From positions 1 through 32,292 of the forward strand of contig CAIUMH010000036.1 in the NCBI GenBank assembly GCA_903900235.1: DNA of 32,292 nucleotides, given 5' to 3'. The notes beneath the pieces were generated by a model, which searched no databases, had not been told where the DNA came from, and worked only from the letters and a program-made list of their open reading frames with translations. Below are positions 15,587-23,428 of the stretch, one piece after another. The translations under genes and the position numbers were made by a program. This DNA comes from an uncultured Actinomycetes bacterium. Lineage in GTDB: Bacteria > Actinomycetota > Acidimicrobiia > Acidimicrobiales > RAAP-2. How positions within the stretch are numbered: the first letter of the stretch is position 1; every line of letters starts with the position of its first letter.

Positions 15587-16987
15587 ATGGGCCTGCACGC
15601 AAGATCGCACGTCGGCGACGACCTCGACAGCACCATCCACGTCGGCCAAGACGCTGGCAAGGAGCTCGCGCGCTTTCGCTTCCCGACCGCGGTGTTCACG
15701 CCAGAAGATGCCATGCAGGTGATCGAAGATGAGCTCCTGCTGGACGGCAATTCCCGGCAGAACCTCGCCACCTTCTGCCAGACCTGGGAAGAGGACAACG
15801 TCGTCGCGCTGATGCATGAAGGTCAAGACAAGAACCTGATCGACAAGGACGAGTATCCCCACCCGGCCGAGTTTGAGCGCCGCTGCGTGCACATGCTGGC
15901 TGACCTGTGGAACGCACCGGACGCCGCCAACACCGTGGGAACCTCGGCCATCGGCTCCTCGGAGGCCTGCATGCTGGCCGGCATGGCCGCCAAGTGGCGC
16001 TGGCGGGCACGACGATCCGCCGAGGGTAAACCCGCCGACCGTCCGAACCTCGTCTGTGGTCCCGTCCAGGTCGTCTGGCACAAGTTCGCCCGCTACTGGG
16101 ATGTGGAAATCCGTGAGGTGCCGATGGCGCCCGGCCGCACGCTCATGGACCCCGACGAGATGCTCGAACGCGTCGACGAGAACACCATCCTCGTCGTGCC
16201 CACACTCGGAGTCACCTACACCGGAGCCTACGAGAACGTGGCTTCTCTCGCCGCAGCACTCGACGACCTCGAGGCGCGCACCGGCCTCGACGTCGATCTC
16301 CACATCGACGCCGCCAGCGGTGGCTTTGTGGCACCCTTCTGCGCCCCGGACCTTCTCTGGGACTTCCGAATCGAGCGGGTTCGATCCATCAGCGCCTCCG
16401 GCCACAAGTTCGGCCTCGCTCCCCTTGGCGTCGGCTGGGTGGTCTGGCGAGACCTTGCGCATCTCCCCGACGATCTGATCTTCCACGTCTCCTACCTCGG
16501 CGGCGACATGCCGGTGTTCCAGATCAACTTCTCGCGTCCCTCGGGCCAGATCCTCGCTCAGTACTACAACTTCATCCGGCTTGGTCGCTCCGGCTACACC
16601 ACGGTGCACCGTGCGTCCTACGACACCGCCCGACTGCTTGCCGAGGGCATCGACTCACTCGGGATCTTCGAGCTCGTCTATCGCCCAGACCCCCTGACCG
16701 GCATCCCGGCGGTGACCTGGAGGATCCCCGAGGGCGCCGACCTCGGCTTCAGCCTCTACGACCTCGCCGACCGGCTCCGCACCCACGGGTGGCTCGTTCC
16801 CGCCTACCCCCTCACCGGGTCGCTCAAGGACGTGACGGTCCAACGGATCCTGGTGCGGCGAGACCTCACGAGAGACCTCGCCGGCGCATTGCTCGATGAC
16901 CTCTCGACAGCCATCGACCACCTTGGCGTACACCCGCAGAGCGTGCACATGACCAAGGTCGAGTCAGGCGGGTTCAGCCACCTCTGA
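15587..16987 (+). CDS. gadB: Glutamate decarboxylase, PLP-dependent
   Basis: From the ATG at 15587 (GAGGAG 4 nt upstream) the protein is 466 residues, the same length as E. coli GadB. The PLP lysine is K274 in SGHKFG, the ring-nitrogen aspartate is D241 in HIDAASGGF, and TSAIGSSEACMLAG is the phosphate-binding region. The reaction is glutamate to GABA plus CO2, consuming a proton. The penultimate residue is histidine (SHL end, H465), at the same position as the C-terminal His of E. coli GadB that shuts the active site at neutral pH. In-frame ATGs at 15563 and 15572 are less well placed. The gene follows the SDR by 44 bp; its link to that pathway is unclear. Its 3' end overlaps the convergent EcfS gene by 24 nt. 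Confidence 0.95.
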   Translation: MGLHARSHVGDDLDSTIHVGQDAGKELARFRFPTAVFTPEDAMQVIEDELLLDGNSRQNLATFCQTWEEDNVVALMHEGQDKNLIDKDEYPHPAEFERRCVHMLADLWNAPDAANTVGTSAIGSSEACMLAGMAAKWRWRARRSAEGKPADRPNLVCGPVQVVWHKFARYWDVEIREVPMAPGRTLMDPDEMLERVDENTILVVPTLGVTYTGAYENVASLAAALDDLEARTGLDVDLHIDAASGGFVAPFCAPDLLWDFRIERVRSISASGHKFGLAPLGVGWVVWRDLAHLPDDLIFHVSYLGGDMPVFQINFSRPSGQILAQYYNFIRLGRSGYTTVHRASYDTARLLAEGIDSLGIFELVYRPDPLTGIPAVTWRIPEGADLGFSLYDLADRLRTHGWLVPAYPLTGSLKDVTVQRILVRRDLTRDLAGALLDDLSTAIDHLGVHPQSVHMTKVESGGFSHL

Positions 16988-17782
16988 GCGGGACGGGACA
17001 ACCGGCCCGAGCGCGGTGCGCGACGCAGCTCTCCGCAGCGCTACGAGGACCGGTGCGCCGACGAGGAGCACCAGCGCGGCGTTGAGGACGGAGCGCGGCA
17101 CGTCGAAGCCCAGCGAAGTGGCAAGGTCGAACGCCACGAAGTGTCGGAGGTTGGTCATCAACCCTCCACCGGGCACATAGGAGATCGAAGTGGCACCCCC
17201 TGCGCCGAAGGGCCAAAACCAGAGGTTCATCACGGTGCCGTAGAGCAGGCACGCCACCGCCGTGTAGGCCGCCAACATCCAACGCTCGGCCCTCCCACCT
17301 CCTGCCGGAAGCAGCCCGGCGCCGACACCGACCCATCCGGCGGCCAGCATCTGAAACGGCAGCCAGGGACCTATGCCACCGGTGGCGATCCCCGAGACGA
17401 GGATGGTCAGTCCGCCGAGGGCGAAGCCGAAGCCTGGGCCGTAGACCCGGCCGGCGAGCACGAGGAGGAAGAACAGTGGTTCGAGGCCCGCCACACCCGG
17501 GCTCGGAATGCGCAAGGCGGTCCCGCAGGCCGCAAGGATGCCGAGCACGGCGATTCCCCGCGCATCGATCCGACCACGAGACACCTCGACCGCCAGCAGC
17601 ACAAGCAACAGGGGTGCGAGCACCAACAGCAGGAGTGGCGCATCGTGACCATGCGCACTGTCCGGCGAACCGGTGGTCGACACCAGGAACGGCCAAAGGA
17701 ACGCCATCGCCCCGAGGAGCGACGTCACCACGAGCAGGATCCGGCCGGGGTTGCTCAGTACTCGTTGGCGGTGATGTGTCAT
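16964..17782 (-). CDS. ECF transporter S component, probable cobalamin specificity
   Basis: The 272-residue membrane protein has about six to seven hydrophobic segments and the S-component pattern GLEPLFFLLVLAGRVYGP, then GFALGGLTILVSGIATGGIGPWLPFQMLAAGWVGVGAGLL across residues about 110-160. S components bind the vitamin in the membrane and dock on the EcfT/EcfA module. It is the last gene of a five-gene operon whose leader has a cobalamin-type riboswitch, which is the main reason for proposing B12 or a corrinoid as substrate. The ATG at 17782 overlaps the EcfA stop (ATGA). Its 3' end runs 24 nt into the convergent glutamate decarboxylase gene. Confidence 0.85.
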   Translation of the reverse strand: MTHHRQRVLSNPGRILLVVTSLLGAMAFLWPFLVSTTGSPDSAHGHDAPLLLLVLAPLLLVLLAVEVSRGRIDARGIAVLGILAACGTALRIPSPGVAGLEPLFFLLVLAGRVYGPGFGFALGGLTILVSGIATGGIGPWLPFQMLAAGWVGVGAGLLPAGGGRAERWMLAAYTAVACLLYGTVMNLWFWPFGAGGATSISYVPGGGLMTNLRHFVAFDLATSLGFDVPRSVLNAALVLLVGAPVLVALRRAASRTALGPVVPSRSEVAEPA

Positions 17783-19383
17783 GAAGGCGATCCCTCGAGT
17801 GCGGCGGCCACCTCGCCCACCGTGAGCCAGGCGAGCGGGCTGAGCACCTTGGCCACTTGGGGAGCGAAGGCCGGTGTGTGACAGATGACCTCTCTCGCTC
17901 CTCCATTGGCGATGACCTCACCTTGGGCGAGCACAACCGCATGGTCGGCCACCTGCGCCACGAGCTCGACGTCGTGGGTGGCGACGACGATGGCCACACC
18001 CTTGGCGCGGAGCATCTCGAGGATGGCCACCAGCGAGCGCTTTGCCTCGTAGTCGAGGCCCCTGGTCGGCTCGTCGAGGAGCACCAGCCTCGGGGCGGGC
18101 GCCAGGACGATGCCCAGCGCCAATGCGAGCTGCTGGCCCTCGGAGAGATCTCGTGGGTGGCGGTCTGGAGCCAGCTCACCGGCGATCGCCGTCACCGAGG
18201 CCGCCGTGGTCCCTGGGGCGAGGCCGTGCTCCTCGTCGGCGGTAGCGCACTCCTCGTCGACGCGCTGGGCATAGAGCAGGAGCGAGGCCTCCTGAGGCAC
18301 GAAGCCCACCGTCCGGATGCGTTCCGCCGCCGAGAGGTCGGCGGGGGGCGTCTGGCCAACCGAGGCATTCCCGCACGAGGGCTCCTTGATGCCGGCCAGA
18401 CAACTCAGGAGCGTGGACTTACCCGAGCCGTTTCGTCCCATGATCGCCGTGATGGTGCCGGCTCGGACCGCAAGGTCGACCCCATCGAGGGCGAGCAAGT
18501 TCCCGAAGGAGGCACAGAGGCCATCGGTCTTCGCCACGACGTCGCCGCCATCGGCTTCGGGTGCGAGGGTGGGGAGTTCGGCGAGTGCCTCGCGCAATGG
18601 CCCGCACCGGCGCCTGGCCTCACGGACCGTGATGGGGAGTGGAGACCACCCCGCAAGGCGACCCAGCTCGATGAGCGGCGGTGCCAGCGCGGAGTCCGCC
18701 ATCACCGCACCGGGCTCCCCTGCCACCATGCCACCCTGGCCATCGAGCAGGACGACCCGGTCTGCGAACGGCAACACCCGCTCAAGGCGGTGCTCGGCGA
18801 GTACGACCGTCATGCCCACATCGTGAACGAGACGTGTCAGACTCGACAGCACCTCCTCGGCCGCACCCGGGTCGAGAGCCGCGGTCGGCTCATCGAGGAC
18901 GAGGATCCGAGGAGCCGCCGCCAGCACGGCGGCGATGGCCACCCGCTGGCGCTGCCCGCCCGACAGCGTGGTCAGGCGACGGTCACGCAGCTCGTGGAGG
19001 CTCATCAAATCGAGGGCCTCCTCCACCCGCCGTCGCATGACAGCGGGCTCGATCCCGAGATTCTCCATCGCGTAGGCGATCTCCTCCTCGACGAGGTCCG
19101 TGACGAACGATGCGGCGGGATCCTGGCCCACGTAGCCCACGGTCCCGGCGAGCTCGGTCGGCGGGGTGTCGCGGATCGAGTGACCCGCCACGATCACGTC
19201 GCCGCGAAGCTCCCCTCCTGAGAAGTGTGGGACAAGCCCGTCGATCATCTTGAGCAACGTGGTCTTTCCGGAGCCCGTGGGCCCGACGACGACCAGCAGC
19301 TCACCGTCGGCCACCTCGAGATCGAGATCGCGCACAACCCAGCTCGAGCCGTAGCGGAACCAGGTGCCAGCGAAGCGGATCAT
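17779..19383 (-). CDS. ECF transporter double ATPase (two fused ABC domains)
   Basis: The 534-residue protein holds two ABC ATPase domains. Domain 1: Walker A GPTGSGKT (34-41), signature LSGGQRQR (140-147), Walker B ILVLDE (160-165), then the AEHRLERV segment typical of EcfA/CbiO. Domain 2: Walker A GRNGSGKS (316-323), a less regular signature LSEGQQ (413-418), and Walker B LVLLDE (433-438). It energises the EcfT/EcfS complex from the cytosolic side. The frame is open upstream to 19593, but the ATG at 19383 overlaps the EcfT stop (ATGA) and begins at the usual first strand. Fused EcfA pairs are common in actinobacteria. Confidence 0.95.
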   Translation of the reverse strand: MIRFAGTWFRYGSSWVVRDLDLEVADGELLVVVGPTGSGKTTLLKMIDGLVPHFSGGELRGDVIVAGHSIRDTPPTELAGTVGYVGQDPAASFVTDLVEEEIAYAMENLGIEPAVMRRRVEEALDLMSLHELRDRRLTTLSGGQRQRVAIAAVLAAAPRILVLDEPTAALDPGAAEEVLSSLTRLVHDVGMTVVLAEHRLERVLPFADRVVLLDGQGGMVAGEPGAVMADSALAPPLIELGRLAGWSPLPITVREARRRCGPLREALAELPTLAPEADGGDVVAKTDGLCASFGNLLALDGVDLAVRAGTITAIMGRNGSGKSTLLSCLAGIKEPSCGNASVGQTPPADLSAAERIRTVGFVPQEASLLLYAQRVDEECATADEEHGLAPGTTAASVTAIAGELAPDRHPRDLSEGQQLALALGIVLAPAPRLVLLDEPTRGLDYEAKRSLVAILEMLRAKGVAIVVATHDVELVAQVADHAVVLAQGEVIANGGAREVICHTPAFAPQVAKVLSPLAWLTVGEVAAALEGSPS

Positions 19384-20486
19384 GAGACGGCGATCTTCGT
19401 GCCGCGCGCCGCAGCAACCCGCGCCTCGCCGGGGGCGACCAGCAACGGGACGAGCGCGATTACCACCGCGGCGAAGGCCAGCGGGGTGACCTGTGGCCAC
19501 GACAACGGCCAAGGTGACCAGGTGATGCTCGAGGCATCCGCCACGCCGGCGATCACCACGAGCAGCGCCGACAGCCACCCGGAGGCTCCGCACGCCACCG
19601 AACGCAGGCCCACCGGAGCGGGTCGATAACGCGTCCTGGCCGCCCGACGACCGCTGAGGCCCACGCCAAGGCAGACGGCCGCCAGCCCGAGACCGGCGAG
19701 CCAGGCGGCGCCGGGAACCACGCTCGACCCGGCCAGGACGCCGTACCCCCCGACCAGGAGGATCATCGATCCAAGGATCAAGGTAGCGAGCGCCGTGCGC
19801 TCACGGGCCAGCGACACCGACACGGGCCGACGGCCGAATCCCCGAGCGCCCATGGACGCCGCCAGCTGGATCGAACGATCGAGGGCATCTTCGAGGACTG
19901 GGACGGCGATACCCCGCATCCCGGCGATGCCCGTCGTGGGTCGACCGCGCAGCAGTCGAGCTTGTTGGATACGGCGCACCGAGGCGAGGACCTCCGGAGC
20001 GAAGCACAGTGCAACCGTAATGGCGACCGCCACCTCATGGAGGAGGCCCGGGAGCGACCGCAGCACGGCCCGAGGGCTGGCCAGGGCATTGGCCGCGCCG
20101 AACGCAAGGAGAACGACCGCAAGGCGGAGGCCACCGGTGATCGCCGACAGGAGGCCCTCGATGCTCACCGGACCGCCGATGCTGACCCCCTCTGCCCACG
20201 AGGGCATCGGAACCGACGGAAGGGTGAACAGCACGTGGCCGGGAAGTCGCTGGCCGAACACGATCTGGAGCACGACACGCACGAGGATGATGATCAGCGC
20301 CACCCGGGCGAACGTGGCCAGCGGGCTCTGCTGAAGATCCCGAGGTGTGCGCGCCACACAGACCACCACAATCGCGGCGGCGAGGAGGGCGAGGAGCAGC
20401 GGATTCGAAGTTCGAAGCGCGGCCAACGCAAGGCCCGCTGCCCAGATCCACCAGGCCACGGCGTGCGGGGTGCGCTCTCGCCTCAT
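19380..20486 (-). CDS. ecfT: ECF transporter transmembrane component EcfT
   Basis: The 368-residue integral membrane protein carries the two cytosolic coupling motifs of EcfT: ARLLRGR (176-182) and GARGFGRR (213-220), which dock on the two ATPase domains. Hydrophobic helices lie near 14-46, 58-78, 118-135, 150-165, 230-275 and 300-355; the extra C-terminal helices make it longer than a minimal EcfT (about 260 aa). It starts inside the upstream anchored-protein gene (ATGA) and ends inside EcfA (ATGA), so the subunits are translationally coupled. Confidence 0.92.
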   Translation of the reverse strand: MRRERTPHAVAWWIWAAGLALAALRTSNPLLLALLAAAIVVVCVARTPRDLQQSPLATFARVALIIILVRVVLQIVFGQRLPGHVLFTLPSVPMPSWAEGVSIGGPVSIEGLLSAITGGLRLAVVLLAFGAANALASPRAVLRSLPGLLHEVAVAITVALCFAPEVLASVRRIQQARLLRGRPTTGIAGMRGIAVPVLEDALDRSIQLAASMGARGFGRRPVSVSLARERTALATLILGSMILLVGGYGVLAGSSVVPGAAWLAGLGLAAVCLGVGLSGRRAARTRYRPAPVGLRSVACGASGWLSALLVVIAGVADASSITWSPWPLSWPQVTPLAFAAVVIALVPLLVAPGEARVAAARGTKIAVS

Positions 20487-21268
20487 GACCGGCGACGGCG
20501 TGTGAGGACCACGCCGATTGTGATCAGCAGGCCAAGGGCAGCCACCGCCACCATGGTTCCCGTCAGTGATCCCGCGGACGGCCGCACGGCAGCCGGAGCG
20601 GCCGGTCGCTCGGCCGTCCTATCGGTGACACGCGTCACGGGGACAGTGGCGGCAGGAGGAGCCATGGTCGTCGTGGCTGTGCTCGCCGAGGTGGTGGTGG
20701 TGGTCACGCCGACGGTGGAGGGCGGAATGGTGGTGGAGGCTGGCGAAGCTGGCTGGTTGGCAGGCGATGCAGTGGACGGGCAGATGCTGGCGGTGGCCGA
20801 GGGGCGGTCGGGGGCCGCGTCAGAGGGATTGCCATGACCGGAGGGCTCGAACCGCCAACCCTCGGGCACGGCCGGGTCTGCGCGGCGCTCGGCGGGACCA
20901 TCGGTGGCGTAGGTCCAGCGGCTCGAACCGCCGTGGAAGTAGGCCCAATAGCTGTAGCCACCGGGAGCTCGGGCGCCGCAGCCGGTGGACGGGTAGCCAG
21001 CAATCGTGCACAGCAGGCCCGCTGACGAATACGTGGGTGCCGGCAGCCCTCGGGAGACCAAGGCATCGGTTAACGCCTGTGCGTCGGTGGCGCCGGAGGG
21101 CTCCTTCACGCACAGGGCGAACGAAGCCGGCAGACCCTGCCCAGATCCGAATTCGACGACCACGGCGATCGTCCGCTCGGCCGCACCCAGTGCTGGCGCC
21201 GCCCCAGGGGCAGCTCCGAACAGGGACGCCGCCACCGCTGCAAGGAGGAACCGTCGCAGGACGCTCAG
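20483..21268 (-). CDS. Secreted, C-terminally anchored protein with a DUF4430/transcobalamin C-terminal-like domain
   Basis: The frame encodes a signal peptide (RRFLLAAVAASLFGAAPGAAPALGA), a globular domain (about residues 30-145), a Pro/Thr/Ser-rich linker (about 150-225), one membrane helix and an RRRRS tail. The globular part follows the DUF4430 pattern: TIAVVVEFGSG, a central ALTDALVSRGL helix, LLCTIAGYPSTGC, then GGYSYWAYFHGG, WTYATDGP and GWRF. The same fold forms the C-terminal half of intrinsic factor and transcobalamin. No ATG, GTG or TTG fits; I place the start at a CTG (21268) that overlaps the preceding stop as CTGA. A second CTG at 21259, directly before RRFLL and 9 nt after GGGGG, is the alternative. 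It is predicted to bind cobalamin outside the membrane next to the ECF importer. Confidence 0.8.
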   Translation of the reverse strand: MSVLRRFLLAAVAASLFGAAPGAAPALGAAERTIAVVVEFGSGQGLPASFALCVKEPSGATDAQALTDALVSRGLPAPTYSSAGLLCTIAGYPSTGCGARAPGGYSYWAYFHGGSSRWTYATDGPAERRADPAVPEGWRFEPSGHGNPSDAAPDRPSATASICPSTASPANQPASPASTTIPPSTVGVTTTTTSASTATTTMAPPAATVPVTRVTDRTAERPAAPAAVRPSAGSLTGTMVAVAALGLLITIGVVLTRRRRS

Positions 21269-22311
21269 CCCCCGGCCACACTGATGGCCAGCAGGGCCTG
21301 TTGTGTGGAGAGCCGATCCGGAAGCGGCGACGAGGCAGTGAGCTGATAGCGGAACCCACCCGCGGTCGAGGGGGTGTCGAGGGGCCGGACCTGGAAGCGC
21401 TTGAGGCCGCTCAGCGGGCTCTCCGCCTCTCGTGACCACACTGAGGACGTGGAGCCGATGTCCACCCCGATCTCCGCCAAGGCGAAGTCCACCGATGCAC
21501 TCGAGTTGCTGTCCGACGCCAAGCCAGGGAACCAGCCCCACGTGGCGTGACGACGCTCAAGCCGCTGGAGAAAACCCAGTGCCGCAGTGAATCGCGGCGT
21601 CCGGGTCGGTGCCCCGTTTGCCGGAGAAAGTGCCCAGACCGCCATGGCAGTCGAGTTGGTGTCCGGGCCGAGGTAGTTCGCAGGATCTCCGTCGCAGCCT
21701 GACTGCCCCGTCGCCGCAGCGTCAGCCGAGAAGCCGCCGTTCGGACACTGCTGGGCCGCCAGCCAGCGGCGGGCTGCCACCAGCACGGGATCCGTCCAGC
21801 TCATCCCCGACCGGCGGAGCACCACGATGGCCAGGCTCTGGCGGTCGGTGCCGTCGTAGGCAGGATCACTGGCGCCGAACAGCCCCGAGGGCTGCTGCGT
21901 GGCGGTCAACCGGGCCACGAGTGGCGCGGGGCTCGGTGTTCCCGTGGCCTGCTTGAGGAAGATCAGCTCAGCCAACGCCCCGGCATCATCGGTGGCCGAG
22001 GAGGGTGACGACACGCCATCGACATAGGCATCCACGTTGGCATCCACATAGGTCACCATCGACGGGACCACTCGGCCGACCTTGGCTCCCACTTTTCCCG
22101 CGTACGCAAGCGTGATTGCCGTCTGCACTGTGGCTGAAAGGTCCGGTCCCGAGACCCCCTCCACGTGACCATCGGCCACCTGGGCCTTGAGCCATGCCGC
22201 GCCAGACACGATGTTCCATGAGGGTGTTGCCGCTCCAGCGGGGATGACCATGCCCGCCGTCACCAAGAGGGATACCACCACCCCCTGGACTGCCAGTGCC
22301 CGAATCTTCAT
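21265..22311 (-). CDS. Secreted alpha/alpha-toroid protein resembling the N-terminal half of transcobalamin/intrinsic factor
   Basis: The 348-residue protein has a signal peptide ending AGA at 27. The mature part shows five loosely repeated helix pairs of the prenyltransferase/squalene-cyclase toroid type: AAWLKAQVADGHV (38-50), LTATQQPSGLFGASDPAYDGTDRQSLAIVVL split over 135-165, RRWLAAQQCPNGGF (181-194) with DTNSTAMAVWAL (217-228), ALGFLQRLE with WGWFPGLASDSNSSASVDFAL (244-278), and GGFRYQ with LSTQQALLAI (318-344). The QxxGGF and DxxST/A elements are typical toroid repeats. No catalytic DxDD motif of cyclases is visible, which favours a binding role. The ATG at 22311 has AAAGGAG 5 nt upstream. 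It is first in the operon behind the cobalamin-type riboswitch. Confidence 0.85.
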   Translation of the reverse strand: MKIRALAVQGVVVSLLVTAGMVIPAGAATPSWNIVSGAAWLKAQVADGHVEGVSGPDLSATVQTAITLAYAGKVGAKVGRVVPSMVTYVDANVDAYVDGVSSPSSATDDAGALAELIFLKQATGTPSPAPLVARLTATQQPSGLFGASDPAYDGTDRQSLAIVVLRRSGMSWTDPVLVAARRWLAAQQCPNGGFSADAAATGQSGCDGDPANYLGPDTNSTAMAVWALSPANGAPTRTPRFTAALGFLQRLERRHATWGWFPGLASDSNSSASVDFALAEIGVDIGSTSSVWSREAESPLSGLKRFQVRPLDTPSTAGGFRYQLTASSPLPDRLSTQQALLAISVAGG

Positions 22312-22315
22312 CTGT

Positions 22316-22336
22316 GCTCCTTTAGAGGAAGGGAGC
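22316..22336 (-). promoter_or_regulatory. Ribosome-site-sequestering hairpin, possible riboswitch expression platform
   Basis: On the minus strand GCTCC (22336-22332) can pair with GGAGC (22320-22316), which covers the ribosome site AAAGGAG of the toroid gene. A second CUCCUU stretch lies further upstream at about 22354-22361. This would allow translational control by the aptamer. Pairing is by eye only. Confidence 0.4.
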
Positions 22337-22398
22337 TCAGAGGCGGACCACGAAGGAGGACCGAATCGACTCCCTGCCCTCGTGTCTCGACGTCGCAG

Positions 22399-22532
22399 GT
22401 GCTACTGCGGCTCCTTGGTAACCCGACTCGTGGAGCCCTCTCGGGCTCCACACACGGTTGCGGACCAGCGCCGGAATCTCACCGGCTTCCCCTCAGAACC
22501 ACGCTGTGGTGTTGCTGTGCTGACCGTAGCAC
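22399..22532 (-). ncRNA. Cobalamin-type riboswitch
   Basis: The minus-strand leader contains the conserved cobalamin core: GGGGAA, then GCCGGTGAGATTCCGGC (22485-22469), then GCTGGTCCGCAACCGTG (22469-22453), which corresponds to the B12-box region (GCAACYGUG). A GGAGCCC/GGGCTCC stem and GAGTCGGGTTACC (22429-22417), the usual 3' element, follow. A perfect 7-bp closing stem P1 joins GTGCTAC (22532-22526) to GTAGCAC (22405-22399), and ACCAC/GTGGT forms a P3-like hairpin. At about 134 nt it is compact for this class. It lies 87 nt upstream of the operon start at 22311 and should repress the uptake operon when cobalamin is plentiful. Confidence 0.88.
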
Positions 22533-22563
22533 GACGACCTCATCGCGCTCAGGCCGCCCACCA

Positions 22564-23391
22564 TCACACCATCGTGTGACGCATCTCGCCCACACCCTCG
22601 ACCCAGGTGACGAGCTCCTGGCCGGCCTTGAGGTAGGTCGGTGGGTTCTTGCCCATGCCGACCCCGGCCGGACACCCCGTGTAGAGCAGATCACCCGGCT
22701 CGAGCGTGATGATGCCCGAGAGGATCGTGAGCAGCTCGGGGATCTTGATAATCATGTCCGAGCTGCGGGCATCTTGGACCTGCACGCCATCGATGGAGCA
22801 GCCCAACCCAATGTCGGCCGGATCGGCGAACTCGTCGATGGTCGACATCCACGGGCCTGTGGCAGCGAAGCCGGGGTAGGACTTGCCGAGGGCGAACTGG
22901 CGGCCAGCGGCCATCTGCACCGTGCGCTCCGAGAAATCCTGCCCGGCGGTGATCCCCGCCACGTGCTCCCAGGCGTTCTGCGGGGTCACGGCTTCGGTGC
23001 GTCGACCGATCACCAGGACCAGTTCGACCTCGTAGTCGACCGAATCGGAGGGCAGCGTGATATCGCCCACCGGGCCGGTGAGCGCAGAGCGGAACTTGGC
23101 GAAAGCTGCCGGCATGGCGGGGACCTCGAGGCCCATCTCCTCTGCGTGACTGGCATAGTTCATGCCAATGGCGATGATCTGACTGGGGTGCGGTGACGGC
23201 GGACCGAGGAGCGAGTCATCGAGTGCCACCGCTGGGCCGTCGATCCCCGCCATGGCGGAGGCCACCGCATCAATCTGAGCGATGCACGAGGTGAGGTCCG
23301 GACCGAAGGCTCCGCCGGTCGCCGTCGCCACGTCGATGACTCCGCCCTCGACCACCACATTCGCCCTGCCGTCAATGTTCGCCAGCCGCAT
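22564..23391 (-). CDS. Fumarylacetoacetate hydrolase-family protein
   Basis: The 275-residue protein has the FAH C-terminal fold: IIAIGMNYASHAEEM, then DYEVELVLVIGR with the metal-binding acidic residues, ITAGQDFSER, GKSYPGFAATGPW and the C-terminal EPGDLLYTGCPAGVGM. Family members hydrolyse or decarboxylate fumarylpyruvate-like 1,3-diketo acids with Mg2+. The ATG at 23391 has GAGGAGG 7 nt upstream; the frame is open further but enters the response-regulator gene. It starts 37 nt after that gene and may be co-transcribed. The specific substrate is not evident. Confidence 0.92.
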   Translation of the reverse strand: MRLANIDGRANVVVEGGVIDVATATGGAFGPDLTSCIAQIDAVASAMAGIDGPAVALDDSLLGPPSPHPSQIIAIGMNYASHAEEMGLEVPAMPAAFAKFRSALTGPVGDITLPSDSVDYEVELVLVIGRRTEAVTPQNAWEHVAGITAGQDFSERTVQMAAGRQFALGKSYPGFAATGPWMSTIDEFADPADIGLGCSIDGVQVQDARSSDMIIKIPELLTILSGIITLEPGDLLYTGCPAGVGMGKNPPTYLKAGQELVTWVEGVGEMRHTMV

Positions 23392-23428
23392 GGCTGTGCC
23401 TCCTCGTGTCGGATGTCCGTCGCTGATG

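Noticed and set aside
18176-18403. Short minus-strand frame inside the EcfA gene
   Set aside because: It is an alternate frame of a strongly supported ATPase gene and is Arg/Gly-rich without features.
20655-20730. Thr/Ser/Pro-coding low-complexity stretch that looks like a simple DNA repeat
   Set aside because: It encodes the Pro/Thr linker of the anchored DUF4430-type protein; no fixed period is present, so it is not a microsatellite or CRISPR-like array.
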